From Streptomyces hyderabadensis (lineage in GTDB: Bacteria; Actinomycetota; Actinomycetes; Streptomycetales; Streptomycetaceae), in assembly GCF_020404845.1 (NCBI RefSeq), contig NZ_JAIOJZ010000008.1, positions 1 through 64,000 on the forward strand: 64,000 bases of DNA, written 5' to 3'. Positions 31,989-43,588 of the stretch are shown one piece after another. The notes beneath the pieces are model-generated. The model made no database searches and was not told the origin of the DNA. It saw only the letters and a list, made by a program, of their open reading frames with translations. Position numbers and translations under genes: made by a program. Numbering within the stretch: position 1 is the first letter of the stretch; each line of letters opens with the position of its first letter.

Positions 31989-32774
31989 ATGGCGAAGACC
32001 GGCGACCCCGCACGTGCCGTGACCGCCCCCGCGACCGGAACCCTGGACTTCGCCCTGGACCGGAGCAGTCCGGTGCCGCTCTACTACCAGCTGGCCCGGC
32101 AGTTGGAGGCGGCGATAGAACACGGCGCCCTCGCGCCCGGGAACCTGCTGGGCAACGAGGTCGACCTCTCCGTCCGCCTCGGCCTGTCCCGGCCGACCGT
32201 CCGGCAGGCCATCCAGTCCCTGGTCGACAAGGGGCTGCTGGTGCGGCGGCGCGGGGTCGGCACCCAGGTGGTGCACAGTCAGGTCAGGCGCCCGCTGGAG
32301 CTGAGCAGTCTCTACGACGACCTGGCGGCGGCCGGTCAGAACCCCGGCACCCGGGTGGTGCGCAACGAGGGCGTCCCGGCCACCGCCGAGGTCGCGGCGG
32401 CCCTCGGCGTCGTGGAGGGCACCGAGGTCACCGTCCTGGAGCGGCTGCGCCTCACCCACGGGCAGCCGGTGGCGATGCTGTGCAACCACCTTCCGGCGGG
32501 CCTGCTGGAACTCGACGACGCCCGGCTGGAGTCCACCGGCCTGTACCGGATGATGCGCTCCTCGGGCATCACCCTGCACAGCGCCCGGCAGACCGTCGGC
32601 GCCCGCACCGCCTCACGCGAGGAGGCCGAGCGCCTCGGCGAACGGGAGGGCGCCGCACTGCTCACCATGCGGCGCATCGCGTACGACGACACCGGCCGGC
32701 CGGTCGAGTACGGGACGCACGTCTACCGCGCGTCCCGGTACGCGTTCGACTTCCAACTGCTGGTCAGGAACTGA
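31989..32774 (+). CDS. GntR-family regulator with UTRA domain
   Basis: 261 residues: winged helix (about 25-95) with LSVRLGLSRPTVRQAIQSLVDKGLLVRRRGVGTQV, and a C-terminal UTRA ligand domain (about 110-255). ATG at 31989 follows GGGAGG. It is the last gene of the plus-strand iol operon, 51 nt after iolD, and in many actinobacteria such a gene represses iol genes; the mirrored repeats at 27134-27197 could be its site. The LacI gene at 19009 is the competing candidate. Confidence 0.9.
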   Translation: MAKTGDPARAVTAPATGTLDFALDRSSPVPLYYQLARQLEAAIEHGALAPGNLLGNEVDLSVRLGLSRPTVRQAIQSLVDKGLLVRRRGVGTQVVHSQVRRPLELSSLYDDLAAAGQNPGTRVVRNEGVPATAEVAAALGVVEGTEVTVLERLRLTHGQPVAMLCNHLPAGLLELDDARLESTGLYRMMRSSGITLHSARQTVGARTASREEAERLGEREGAALLTMRRIAYDDTGRPVEYGTHVYRASRYAFDFQLLVRN

Positions 32775-32822
32775 CCGGACCCGTCTGCGCCGCGCGCCGG
32801 GCAGTGAGTAGTGTCGGCTCGC

Positions 32823-33245
32823 GTGAACAGGCGAAAGCACAAGAAACTGTCCCGGCGCCTCGTCGACGCCGCGCTCGTCGGTGACCTGGCCCGGGTCCGG
32901 GCCGCCCTGCGGGACGGAGCGCCGGCCGAGACGGCGGACACCGCGCGGACCACCCCGCTGTACCTCGCGTCCGTGAACGGGAACACCGAGATCGTCCGCG
33001 TCCTGCTGGCGGCCGGCGCACGGCCCGACACGGAGAGCGGGATCGGCTCGGAGGGCACTCCCCTGTGCGGGGCGGCCTGCTGGGGCCACACGGAGACCGT
33101 CCGCGCCCTCCTGGAACACGGCGCCGACCCGAACCTGCGCGAGGACCACGGCACCGGCTGGGCACCACTGGACTGGGCGTCGAAGGGACCGTACCCGGAG
33201 ACGATGGACCTGCTCGTCACCGCGGGGGCACGACCGCGCGCCTGA
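32823..33245 (+). CDS. Ankyrin-repeat protein
   Basis: 140 residues made of about three to four ankyrin repeats (TPLYLASVNGNTEIVRVLLAAGA and TPLCGAACWGHTETVRALLEHGA are the clearest). A basic N-terminal NRRKHKKLSRRL precedes them. The GTG at 32823 is preferred: TAGTGT lies 8 nt before it and could be a -10 for a leaderless transcript; a GTG at 32811 is also in frame. Probably a small protein-binding adaptor; partner unknown. Confidence 0.8.
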   Translation: MNRRKHKKLSRRLVDAALVGDLARVRAALRDGAPAETADTARTTPLYLASVNGNTEIVRVLLAAGARPDTESGIGSEGTPLCGAACWGHTETVRALLEHGADPNLREDHGTGWAPLDWASKGPYPETMDLLVTAGARPRA

Positions 33246-33267
33246 CCGCCGCCACGAGACGTCCTGG

Positions 33268-33717
33268 TCAGTGTGTCGGCTTCACCGGTTCTCCGGCCGG
33301 GCTTCGGGGGCCGACCCGCTCGGCGATGAGCCGACGGTAGTTCGGACACCGGGTGACGTCCTCGTAGCTGCAGTTCAGGCCGCCCTCGATCAGCTCCAAC
33401 GAGGCCTGGGCCGCCGCGATGCGCGACCGGAGCTCTTCGGCCGCGGGACGCAGGATCCCGTGCCGGGCGGTGCGGCCGGTGCTCGCGGACAGGCTCCTGA
33501 TCGTGTTCAGGCCGAGGCCGGCCTCTTTCAGGACGAGGATCGTCGCCACGCGGGTGAGGTCGTCCGCGCCGTAGCGGCGCCGCCCCCCGGCGTCCCGTCC
33601 GGGGTGCAGCAGACCCATCGTCTCCCAGTGGCGCAGCACGTGCGTGGCCAGTCCGAACCGTGCCGCGAGGGCCCCGATGCCCAAGGTGCCGGTGCCGCCG
33701 TCTTCGCTTGACTTCAT
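33268..33717 (-). CDS. MerR-family regulator
   Basis: 149 residues with the MerR winged helix (IGALAARFGLATHVLRHWETMGLL and GGRRRYGADDLTRVATI, about 12-60), a dimerisation helix, and a short C-terminal tail with a Cys-x7-Cys pattern (NCSYEDVTRCPNYRR), common in Streptomyces MerR proteins and possibly a metal or redox sensor. ATG at 33717 is taken; an ATG at 33738 would add seven residues. It is divergent from a methyltransferase gene whose promoter carries a classical MerR dyad. Confidence 0.9.
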   Translation of the reverse strand: MKSSEDGGTGTLGIGALAARFGLATHVLRHWETMGLLHPGRDAGGRRRYGADDLTRVATILVLKEAGLGLNTIRSLSASTGRTARHGILRPAAEELRSRIAAAQASLELIEGGLNCSYEDVTRCPNYRRLIAERVGPRSPAGEPVKPTH

Positions 33718-33738
33718 GCCGACATTAAGTCGCAGCAT
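33708..33738 (+). promoter_or_regulatory. MerR-type promoter with long spacer and central dyad
   Basis: TTGACT (33708-33713) and CAGCAT (33733-33738) are separated by 19 bp, the over-long spacing used by MerR activators. Between them is the dyad GACTT-C-ATG-CCGA-CAT-T-AAGTC (33710-33731). The -10 ends 6 nt before the methyltransferase ATG at 33745, so the transcript may be leaderless. Confidence 0.6.
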
Positions 33739-33744
33739 GCGTCC

Positions 33745-34515
33745 ATGTCCAAGAGCCAGGAAGCGGTGGGAGAACACCGCGACACAGAAGCCCTGCTGGC
33801 CGCTCTCGACGCTGCGGACCGGATGCCGAGCGCCACTCGGCTGCGGGCCCGCTCCTACGAACTGCTCTCCCTCGTACCGGGCTCGACCGTCGTGGACGTC
33901 GGCTGCGGCGCCGGGCGAGCCGTCGCCGAGCTGGCCGGACGCGGCGTCCACGCGGTGGGCGTGGACCCCAGCCCGTGGATGCTGACGGCGGCCCGGGAAC
34001 GGTGGCAGGAGGGCGAGTTCCGGGAGGCGGGGGCGGAGGATCTGCCGTTCGCCGACGGCAGCGTGCGCGGGTACCGCGCCGACAAGGTCTTCCACGTCCT
34101 TCAGGAGCCGCAGCGCGCGGTGGCGGAGGCACGCCGGGTCCTGTGCCCGGGCGGCAGGATCGTCCTGGTCGGTCAGGACTGGGACGCCATCATGATCGAC
34201 TCGGACGACGCGGCGCTCACCCGCACCATCGTGCACGCCCGCGCCGACCTCCTGGACACGCCCCGCGCCGGCCGCCAGTACCGCGGCCTGCTCCTGGCCG
34301 GCGGCTTCGACGACGTCACGGTGGAGGTGCACACCAGCGTGTTCACCGACCCCGCGATGCTGTCGCTGCTCGTGAGGCTCGCCGAACCGGCCTGCGCCGC
34401 CGGCGCCGTCGGCCGCGACCGGGCTGACGAGTGGCTCGCCGAGCAGCGCCGACGCGCCGAGGCCGGCCGCCTCCTGGTCGCCGTTCCGTTCTTCGTCGCC
34501 GCCGCTTCCGCGTGA
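33745..34515 (+). CDS. SAM-dependent methyltransferase
   Basis: 256-residue class I methyltransferase (Methyltransf_11/25). Motif I is VVDVGCGAGRAVAELAGRG (about 51-69), acidic loop VGVDPSPWML, motif II/III ADKVFHVLQEPQRAVAEARRVLCPGGRIVLV. Acts on an unknown small molecule in the cytoplasm. Induced by the divergent MerR regulator according to its promoter. Could belong to a detoxification or specialised metabolism response. Confidence 0.88.
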   Translation: MSKSQEAVGEHRDTEALLAALDAADRMPSATRLRARSYELLSLVPGSTVVDVGCGAGRAVAELAGRGVHAVGVDPSPWMLTAARERWQEGEFREAGAEDLPFADGSVRGYRADKVFHVLQEPQRAVAEARRVLCPGGRIVLVGQDWDAIMIDSDDAALTRTIVHARADLLDTPRAGRQYRGLLLAGGFDDVTVEVHTSVFTDPAMLSLLVRLAEPACAAGAVGRDRADEWLAEQRRRAEAGRLLVAVPFFVAAASA

Positions 34516-34570
34516 GACGTCGCATCAGTCGGTCAGCCTGACCCGGACACCCGTGAGCCGGACACACAGG

Positions 34571-34596
34571 GAGAGGGGCCCCGAAGGACCCCTCTC
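34571..34596. terminator. Terminator hairpin after tRNA-Pro
   Basis: GAGAGGGG (34571-34578) pairs with CCCCTCTC (34589-34596). It is 16 nt beyond the minus-strand tRNA end and also downstream of the plus-strand methyltransferase stop. Confidence 0.6.
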
Positions 34597-34612
34597 ATCT
34601 GCTTCTTCACCG

Positions 34613-34686
<74 letters not shown>

Positions 34687-34785
34687 GTGCCGTCACGCAC
34701 GGTGAACCGCGCGATCACGCGGACAGCACTTTACCCCACGGACCGGGCCACGCCTAAGCGGGCACGGTCAGGGACAATCGGTGCC

Positions 34786-35325
34786 ATGGACAGCCCTGCC
34801 GACAAGCCCGTGGACAGCGCCGCAGCCGACCGCCCGGTGGACGGACGGGACCGCGACGGCGAGGGCCGGGCGCGCAACGCCCGCCCGCGCGACGGGCTCG
34901 GCCGCCCGCTGCCGTACGGCGCGGAGGGCGTGCCCCGCCAGCCCGAGGGCGTCGTGCGGGCGCCGCGGGAGACGGTCGCGGAGGCGCAGCGGCTGCTGGA
35001 CGAGGGGAAGCCGTTCCACGCGCACGAGGTCTTCGAGGACGCCTGGAAGTCGGGGCCCGAGGAGGAGCGCGAGCTGTGGCGGGGGCTGGCCCAGCTGGCC
35101 GTCGGGCTCACCCACTCGGCGCGCGGCAACGCCACCGGCGGGGCCAGGCTGCTGCGGCGCGGGGCGGGCGCGGTGACCGGGTGGGCGACGTCGGGGTCCG
35201 GGCGGGAGCGGCCGTACGGGATGGATCTGGGCGCGGTCGCCGGGTGGGCCCGGGAGCTGGCGGGCGAGGTGGAGGGCGGCGGGCCGGTGGACGCGGCGGC
35301 GCGGGCGCCCCGGCTGCGGGGCTGA
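34786..35325 (+). CDS. DUF309 protein
   Basis: 179 residues. The core [51 protein letters not shown] region (about 65-110) is the DUF309 helical domain, with the [11 protein letters not shown] motif. The N-terminal 55 residues are hydrophilic and Asp/Arg-rich. GACAAT ends 7 nt before the ATG with no ribosome site, so a leaderless transcript is likely. Function of the family is unknown. Confidence 0.85.
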   Translation: MDSPADKPVDSAAADRPVDGRDRDGEGRARNARPRDGLGRPLPYGAEGVPRQPEGVVRAPRETVAEAQRLLDEGKPFHAHEVFEDAWKSGPEEERELWRGLAQLAVGLTHSARGNATGGARLLRRGAGAVTGWATSGSGRERPYGMDLGAVAGWARELAGEVEGGGPVDAAARAPRLRG

Positions 35326-35378
35326 CTCCCGCAGCGGGCGGCCCGGCGGGGGCGCGGTCGGGGGCGTACGGCAGACTC

Positions 35379-36158
35379 GTGGCCGTGCGGACCATTCATG
35401 TGATCGGAATCGGCGCGGGCGACCCCGAGCAGCTCACCCTCCAGGCGGTCAGGGCGCTGCAGAACACGGACGTGTTCTTCGTCCTGGACAAGGGCGAGGC
35501 CAAGGCCGACCTGGTGCGGCTGCGCCGGGACATGCTGGAGACGCACGTCCCGGCGGGGACGTACCGGATCGTCGAGGCGCGCGACCCCGAGCGGGACCGG
35601 AGCGCGGGCGGCGCCGCGTACTCCCCCGCCGTCGGGGACTGGCGCAGTGCCCGCGCCGGCATCTACGAGCGGCTGATCGCCGAGGAGCTGGGCGAGGACC
35701 AGAGCGGCGCCTTCCTGGTCTGGGGCGATCCGGCGCTCTACGACAGCACGCTGGGCATCCTGGAGGAGATCCTGGAGCGCGGCGCGGTGGCGTTCGAGTA
35801 CGACGTGGTGCCCGGCATCAGCAGCGTCTCCTCGCTGGTCGCCCGGCACCGGACCGGGCTGAACCGGGTGGCGCGGCCGGTGCAGATCACCACGGGGCGG
35901 CGGCTCGCCGAGGGCTTCCCGAAGGACGCGGACGACGTCGTCGTGATGCTGGACGCCCACCAGACCTTCCGGCAGTACGCGGACCAGGACATCGACATCT
36001 ACTGGGGCGCCTACCTGGGCACGCCGGACGAGATCCTCGACTCCGGCCCGATCGCCGAGGCGGCGCCCCGCATCGAGCGGCTGCGTGCCGAGGCGCGGGA
36101 GCGCAAGGGCTGGATCATGGACACCTATCTGCTGCGGCGCAACCCGCGGGACCGGTAG
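35379..36158 (+). CDS. cobF: Precorrin-6A synthase (deacetylating)
   Basis: 259-residue SAM methyltransferase of the tetrapyrrole methylase fold. Hallmarks: [22 protein letters not shown] at the N-terminus, [16 protein letters not shown], and [17 protein letters not shown]. CobF methylates C-1 of precorrin-5 with loss of the acetyl group in aerobic cobalamin synthesis. GTG at 35379 (or 35385) starts it, 53 nt after the DUF309 gene. No other cobalamin genes are in the window, so it is separated from the main pathway cluster. Confidence 0.93.
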   Translation: MAVRTIHVIGIGAGDPEQLTLQAVRALQNTDVFFVLDKGEAKADLVRLRRDMLETHVPAGTYRIVEARDPERDRSAGGAAYSPAVGDWRSARAGIYERLIAEELGEDQSGAFLVWGDPALYDSTLGILEEILERGAVAFEYDVVPGISSVSSLVARHRTGLNRVARPVQITTGRRLAEGFPKDADDVVVMLDAHQTFRQYADQDIDIYWGAYLGTPDEILDSGPIAEAAPRIERLRAEARERKGWIMDTYLLRRNPRDR

Positions 36159-36241
36159 GACGGGGCCCGGGCCGTCGGCTGCGGCACCCGGGCGGACCGC
36201 CCCCGCATGCGTGGCCCGTGCACCGGTGTGATCGTGACCGT

Positions 36242-38362
36242 GTGACAGTCGCCGAGGAAGCACCACGGACCGTCGCCACCCAGCCGCCCGTGCTGGACCG
36301 GCGCCGCCGCAACGTCGTCTTCGTCACGATCATGCTCGGCATGCTGCTCGCGGCCCTGGACCAGACGATCGTGGGCACCGCGCTGCCCACGATCGTGTCG
36401 GACCTGGGCGGCGCCGCGCACATGTCGTGGGTGGTGACCTCGTACCTGCTCGCGGAGACCGTGGCGACGGTCCTGGTCGGCAAGTTCGGCGACCTGTTCG
36501 GCCGCAAGGTGGTCTTCCAGGTGTCCGCGGTCGTGTTCATCACCGGCTCGTTCCTGTGCGGGCTGGCGACCAACATGCCGCTGCTGATCGTCTGGCGGGC
36601 GGTGCAGGGCGTCGGCGCGGGCGGCCTGATGGTGACGGCGATGGCGTTGATCGCGGACGTCATCCCGCTGCGGGAGCGGGGCAAGTACCAGGGCGCGATC
36701 GGCGCGGTGTTCGGGGTCGCGACCGTCATCGGGCCGCTGCTCGGCGGCCTGTTCACCGACCACCTGTCCTGGCGCTGGGCCTTCTACGTCAACGTGCCGA
36801 TCGCGGTGGTCGTCGTGATCGCCGCCGCCCGCACCATCCCGGTGGTGAAGTCGGCGGCCCGTCCCGTCATCGACTACCTGGGCATCGCGCTGGTCGCGGT
36901 CGGCGCGAGCGCGCTGATCCTGGCGACCAGCTGGGGCGGCAACGAGTACGCGTGGGGCTCGGCCGTGATCCTCGGCCTGTTCGCGGGCGGGCTGATCGCG
37001 CTGGGGCTGTTCTGCTGGGTGGAGACCCGGGCGGCCGAACCGATGCTGCCGATGCGGCTGTTCTCCAACCCGGTGTTCACGGTCTGCTCGATCCTCAGCT
37101 TCATCGTCGGCTTCGCCATGCTGGGCGCGCTGACGTATCTGCCGACGTATCTGCAGTACGTCGACGGGGACTCGGCCACCGTCTCCGGGGTGCGGACGCT
37201 GCCGATGGTGGCGGGACTGCTGATCGCCTCGGTGTTCAGCGGCAACGTGGTCAGCAAGACGGGGCGGTACCGGCTGTTCCCGATCGCGGGCACGCTGGTG
37301 ATGGGCGTCGGCCTGTATCTGATGTCCCTGATGGGGCCGGCCACGGGTGCGGGGCTGGAGTCGCTGTACATGTTCGTCCTCGGCACGGGGATCGGCCTGT
37401 CCATGCAGGTGCTGACGATCGCCGTGCAGAACACGGTCGAGTACTCCGACCTGGGCACCGCGACCTCCGGCGTCACCTTCTTCCGCACGCTGGGCAGTTC
37501 CTTCGGCACCGCCGTGTTCGGCACGATCTACGCCAACTCGCTGGGTCCCAACCTGCGCGACGGAGTCGCGGCGGCGGCCCGCACCGGGGCCGCCGACCCG
37601 TCGGTGATCGCGAGGGCGTCGACCAGTCCGGAGGGTGTGCACCGGCTGCCGCCCCCGGCGTCGGCGCCGGTCATCGGCGCCTATGCGGACACCATCCAGA
37701 CCGTGTTCCTGTGGACGGTGCCGGTCGCCGTCCTGGGCTTCGTGGTCGCGCTGTTCCTCAAGCAGGTCCAGCTGCGGGACAGCGCCCGCGCGGGTTCCAC
37801 GGACATGGGCGAGGGCTTCGCCTCCCCGCACGACGCCAGCAGCAGACGGGCGCTGGAGGCCTCCGTCGGGAAGATCATCGGCAGTACGGAGCTGGACACC
37901 GCGCGCCGGATCATCGCGGACAGCGACACCCGGCTGGACGTCGCCGGGGCTTGGGCCGTGATGCAGGTCGACCTGTTCACGCGGCTGGTCGGGCACGCCA
38001 GCCTCGGCCTGATCGCCGCCCGCCGTCGGCTGCCGCCGGAGGTGCTGCTGCCGGTCTTCGACCGGATGGTGGAGGAGGGGTTCCTGACCCGCCACGGCTC
38101 GCTGCTCTCCCACACCGACGCCGGCGCCCGGGAGGCGCTGGTGATCGGCCGGGCGTGGGCGGCCTGGCTGGAGGACCGGGTGGAGCGGGACATCGGCCGT
38201 CCCACGGACACGGAGCTGCGCGCGGCCGTCGACGCCATCGCCAAGCGCCTGCTGGTGGAGGACCTCAGCAACGGCCTCCCGCAGCGGGTCAGGCAAGCAG
38301 GAGCTGGAGACCCCCCACAACCGTCGCCGCGATCACCAGACGCTCGAACAGGCGTTGGTTGA
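36242..38362 (+). CDS. DHA2-family MFS exporter with C-terminal winged-helix-like domain
   Basis: 706 residues from the GTG at 36242. Residues ~20-520 are a 14-helix DHA2 drug:H+ antiporter with [16 protein letters not shown] (helix 1), [14 protein letters not shown] (motif A) and [16 protein letters not shown] (motif C). The remaining ~180 residues are soluble: a helical region with [15 protein letters not shown] followed by [21 protein letters not shown], which looks like a winged helix. Such a tail is about 150-180 residues more than ordinary EmrB-type pumps. Its last 74 nt overlap the convergent permease gene. Role: multidrug efflux, perhaps self-sensing. Confidence 0.88.
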   Translation: MTVAEEAPRTVATQPPVLDRRRRNVVFVTIMLGMLLAALDQTIVGTALPTIVSDLGGAAHMSWVVTSYLLAETVATVLVGKFGDLFGRKVVFQVSAVVFITGSFLCGLATNMPLLIVWRAVQGVGAGGLMVTAMALIADVIPLRERGKYQGAIGAVFGVATVIGPLLGGLFTDHLSWRWAFYVNVPIAVVVVIAAARTIPVVKSAARPVIDYLGIALVAVGASALILATSWGGNEYAWGSAVILGLFAGGLIALGLFCWVETRAAEPMLPMRLFSNPVFTVCSILSFIVGFAMLGALTYLPTYLQYVDGDSATVSGVRTLPMVAGLLIASVFSGNVVSKTGRYRLFPIAGTLVMGVGLYLMSLMGPATGAGLESLYMFVLGTGIGLSMQVLTIAVQNTVEYSDLGTATSGVTFFRTLGSSFGTAVFGTIYANSLGPNLRDGVAAAARTGAADPSVIARASTSPEGVHRLPPPASAPVIGAYADTIQTVFLWTVPVAVLGFVVALFLKQVQLRDSARAGSTDMGEGFASPHDASSRRALEASVGKIIGSTELDTARRIIADSDTRLDVAGAWAVMQVDLFTRLVGHASLGLIAARRRLPPEVLLPVFDRMVEEGFLTRHGSLLSHTDAGAREALVIGRAWAAWLEDRVERDIGRPTDTELRAAVDAIAKRLLVEDLSNGLPQRVRQAGAGDPPQPSPRSPDARTGVG

Positions 38363-39080
38363 TCCGGCTCACGGCCCACTTGCCGAGGAACGCGCCGGGC
38401 ACCACGAAGACCACCAGCGCCGCGTCGAGCAGCAGCGAGTGGCCGTCGATCAGGCCGAGGCCCGCGCTGAAGGGCAGCTTGGAGACGTTGACGATCAGGA
38501 AGAAGAACGCCGACGTGCCCAGGAAGCCGAGCTTCCGGAACCCCGCGGAGAGCAGGTACATCGACATCACCGGGCCGCCCGCGTTGGCGACCATCGTGGT
38601 GAACCCGCCCAGGACGCCGTACGAGCGGGTTTTCACGCGGCCGGTGCGCGGGCCGGCCTCGGCCGGCCGCTCGGCGGCTTCCGCCTGCCGCCTGCGCCAC
38701 ACCGTCACCCCGGCCATGAACAGCAGGATCACGCCGATCGAGGTGCGGACCACGGCGTCGTCGGCCCACACCAGGAACACGGTGCCGATCACCACGCCCA
38801 CCCCCACCGCCGGGAACAGCCGCCACAGCGTGGGCCAGTGCGCGTGGCGCCGGTAGGTGAGGACGGCCAGGACGTCACCGGCGATCAGGACCGGCAGCAG
38901 GATGCCGGTGGAGGCGCGGGCGGGCAGGACGGCCGCGAAGATCGCCAGGCTGACCGTGTTGGCCCCGCTCACCGCGGTCTTGGAGAAGCCGACGAGCAGC
39001 GCCGCGAGGGCGAGGGCGGCGAATTCCCAGCCGGTGAGGTGCCAGAGCGTCATCGTGTCCGTCACGGTCATGGTGTCCAT
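38289..39080 (-). CDS. TauE/SafE (TSUP) family permease
   Basis: 263-residue membrane protein with about eight helices. The two family repeats are seen as [27 protein letters not shown] and [27 protein letters not shown] proteins export sulfite, sulfoacetate or other organic sulfur/carboxylate anions. Start is ATG at 39080; an ATG at 39071 is also possible. Its 3' end overlaps the 3' end of the drug exporter gene by 74 bp on the opposite strand. Confidence 0.9.
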   Translation of the reverse strand: MDTMTVTDTMTLWHLTGWEFAALALAALLVGFSKTAVSGANTVSLAIFAAVLPARASTGILLPVLIAGDVLAVLTYRRHAHWPTLWRLFPAVGVGVVIGTVFLVWADDAVVRTSIGVILLFMAGVTVWRRRQAEAAERPAEAGPRTGRVKTRSYGVLGGFTTMVANAGGPVMSMYLLSAGFRKLGFLGTSAFFFLIVNVSKLPFSAGLGLIDGHSLLLDAALVVFVVPGAFLGKWAVSRINQRLFERLVIAATVVGGLQLLLA

Positions 39081-39142
39081 TGCGGGGACCGATGCTATGC
39101 GCACCCCACCGGCGCCGTGAGCACCGTCTCGCCCAGCGGTCC

Positions 39143-40654
<1,512 letters not shown>

Positions 40655-40720
40655 GGGGTGTTGCTCCGTTTCCTTGCTGCGGCTCTGCAGAGGGGGTGGC
40701 TCTACGGCTGGGGGGCGGGC

Positions 40721-41908
<1,188 letters not shown>

Positions 41909-41996
41909 GAGGGGACTCCTGACCGTCGTCGCGCGGTCACCGGACGGCGCACCGTCGCGTCGACCACCACGAACCTTGCTGGGCACTACCACTTAA

Positions 41997-42009
41997 TTAG
42001 CACTGCTAG
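41997..42009. promoter_or_regulatory. Palindrome TTAGCACTGCTAG, putative operator
   Basis: TAGCA-C-TGCTA (41998-42008) is a perfect dyad in the 176-bp gap between the divergent thiolase and lipase-like genes, in a locally AT-rich patch. Probable regulator site; no regulator gene is adjacent. Confidence 0.45.
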
Positions 42010-42084
42010 TTTCGGACTATAGACCGCCGGACGGCGTCCTGGGAAGATCCTCCGGACGACGTCACCGACGCAGCCGGAGGAGAC

Positions 42085-42894
42085 ATGGCCGAGGCCCGCG
42101 AGCACACCCTGACCGGAACGCGGGGACGGATCGCCGTCCGCGAGTGGCCCGCGGCACGCCCCCGCTACGTCGCGCTGCTGGTGCACGGGTACGGCGAGCA
42201 CAGCGGGCGCTACGCGGAGGTGGCCGGCGTCCTGACCGGCCACGGCGCGGCCGTCTACGCGCCGGACCACGCCGGGCACGGGCGCTCGGACGGTGAGCGG
42301 GTGGTGATCGAGGACTTCGAGGACGTGGTCACCGACGTGCACGCGGTGGCAGAGCTGGCCCGCGCCGCCCACCCCGGCCTGCCGGTCGTCATGGTCGGAC
42401 ACTCCATGGGCGGCCTCATCGCCGCCCGCTACGCCCAGCGCCACCCCGGCGAGCTGACGGCCCTGGTGCTGTCGGGGCCCGTCATCGGCGACTGGGAGCT
42501 GCCGCGCCGGCTGCTCGCGCTGGACGAGATCCCCGACACCCCGATCAGCCCGGCCTCGCTCTCCCGCGACCCGTCGGTCGGAGCGGCGTACGCGGCGGAC
42601 CCGCTGGTGTGGCACGGCCCGATGAAGCGGCCGACGCTGGAGGCGTTCGTGCGGACGCTGGGGACCGTGGCCGACGGCGGCGACGTCGGGCGGCTGCCGC
42701 TGCTGTGGCTGCACGGGGACGACGACCGGCTGGTGCCGCTGCCCGGCAGCCGCGTCGGGGTCGAGCCGCTGAGCGGCGGCGACCTGACCGAGCGGATCTA
42801 CCCGGGCGCCCGGCACGAGGTCTTCAACGAGACCAACCGCACGGAGGTCTTCGCGGACGTCACGCGCTTCCTGGACGGCGTGTTCGCCCGCTGA
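42085..42894 (+). CDS. Monoacylglycerol-lipase-like alpha/beta hydrolase
   Basis: 269-residue serine hydrolase of the Hydrolase_4 (monoglyceride lipase/lysophospholipase) family. HGYGEHSGRY near residue 33 and PDHAGHGRSDG are typical of the group; nucleophile in GHSMGG, acid in HGDDDRLVP, His in GARHEVFNE. ATG at 42085 follows GGAGGAG. Divergent from the thiolase-ligase operon, so it may supply fatty acids for activation and beta-oxidation. No signal peptide, so cytoplasmic. Confidence 0.92.
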   Translation: MAEAREHTLTGTRGRIAVREWPAARPRYVALLVHGYGEHSGRYAEVAGVLTGHGAAVYAPDHAGHGRSDGERVVIEDFEDVVTDVHAVAELARAAHPGLPVVMVGHSMGGLIAARYAQRHPGELTALVLSGPVIGDWELPRRLLALDEIPDTPISPASLSRDPSVGAAYAADPLVWHGPMKRPTLEAFVRTLGTVADGGDVGRLPLLWLHGDDDRLVPLPGSRVGVEPLSGGDLTERIYPGARHEVFNETNRTEVFADVTRFLDGVFAR

Positions 42895-42905
42895 GGCGGC
42901 GGTGC

Positions 42906-42923
42906 GCCCGCCCAGGGGCGGGC
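42906..42923 (+). terminator. Hairpin after the lipase-like gene
   Basis: GCCCGCC and GGCGGGC form a 7-bp stem with a CAGG loop 12 nt beyond the stop codon. Confidence 0.45.
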
Positions 42924-42969
42924 GGGACCGTCCCTCCGGGGACCGCCGGGCGTTTGCCTCCCGTGCCGC

Positions 42970-43308
42970 ATGGGCACCCGCGGCCGCATGGAGTGGTTGC
43001 GGCGCGCCGCCTGTGTGGACGAGGACCCCGACCTGTTCTTCCCGGTGGGCACCGCCGGGCCCGCCCTGCGGGACACGGCGGCCGCCAAGCGCGTCTGCGC
43101 CGGATGCCCGGTGACCCCGGAGTGCCTGGCCTTCGCCCTGGAGTCGGGGCAGACGTCGGGCGTGTGGGGCGGCACCGACGAGGCGGAACGCGTCGCCCTG
43201 CTCCGGCTGACCACGCAACACGCACGTACGCACGACGAAATGAGGGACACCTCATGGCCGACGCCCTCGAACTCGACGCGCTGTGGGAGGACTTCCACCG
43301 CGTGGTGA
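42970..43308 (+). CDS. WhiB-family Fe-S transcription factor
   Basis: 112 residues with the WhiB core: Cys15, Cys43, Cys46 and Cys52 (C-x27-C-x2-C-x5-C) to bind a [4Fe-4S] cluster, then GVWGGTDEAER, the beta-turn/DNA-binding part. The start is uncertain, since neither this ATG nor the one at 42988 has a ribosome site. The C-terminal ~30 residues run 55 nt into the next gene in another frame and are not conserved-looking. WhiB proteins bind sigma factors and respond to redox or NO; the subgroup cannot be fixed here. Confidence 0.88.
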   Translation: MGTRGRMEWLRRAACVDEDPDLFFPVGTAGPALRDTAAAKRVCAGCPVTPECLAFALESGQTSGVWGGTDEAERVALLRLTTQHARTHDEMRDTSWPTPSNSTRCGRTSTAW

Positions 43309-43586
43309 ACATGACCTCCGCGGAACTCGCGGACTGGCTGCGGGTGCGCGACTCCGGCGAGCTGACCGAACCGCTGCCGGACGACGCCGGCCCGCCGCTC
43401 GGACAGCATGTCCTCGCGATCCTGCAGAAGCGGCGCACCGACCTGACGGAGGACGACCTGCGTGCCATGCGCAAGGTCGTGGACACCGTGACCTCGCAGA
43501 CCGACCTGGAGAACGAGCCCGAGGCCGACGACACCCGCCTGCGGCACCGGCTCATGACGGTCGGTCACGACCCGCTGAAGCCGTAG
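43254..43586 (+). CDS. DUF3140 protein
   Basis: 110 residues, acidic and helical, beginning MADALELDALWEDFHRVVNMT. The segment ELADWLRVRDSGELTEP and the end DTRLRHRLMTVGHDPLKP match DUF3140, a family with no known function often found alone. ATG at 43254 follows GAGGG. It overlaps the 3' part of whiB by 55 nt in a different frame, an unusually long same-strand overlap, suggesting coupled expression. Confidence 0.85.
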   Translation: MADALELDALWEDFHRVVNMTSAELADWLRVRDSGELTEPLPDDAGPPLGQHVLAILQKRRTDLTEDDLRAMRKVVDTVTSQTDLENEPEADDTRLRHRLMTVGHDPLKP

Positions 43587-43588
43587 CC

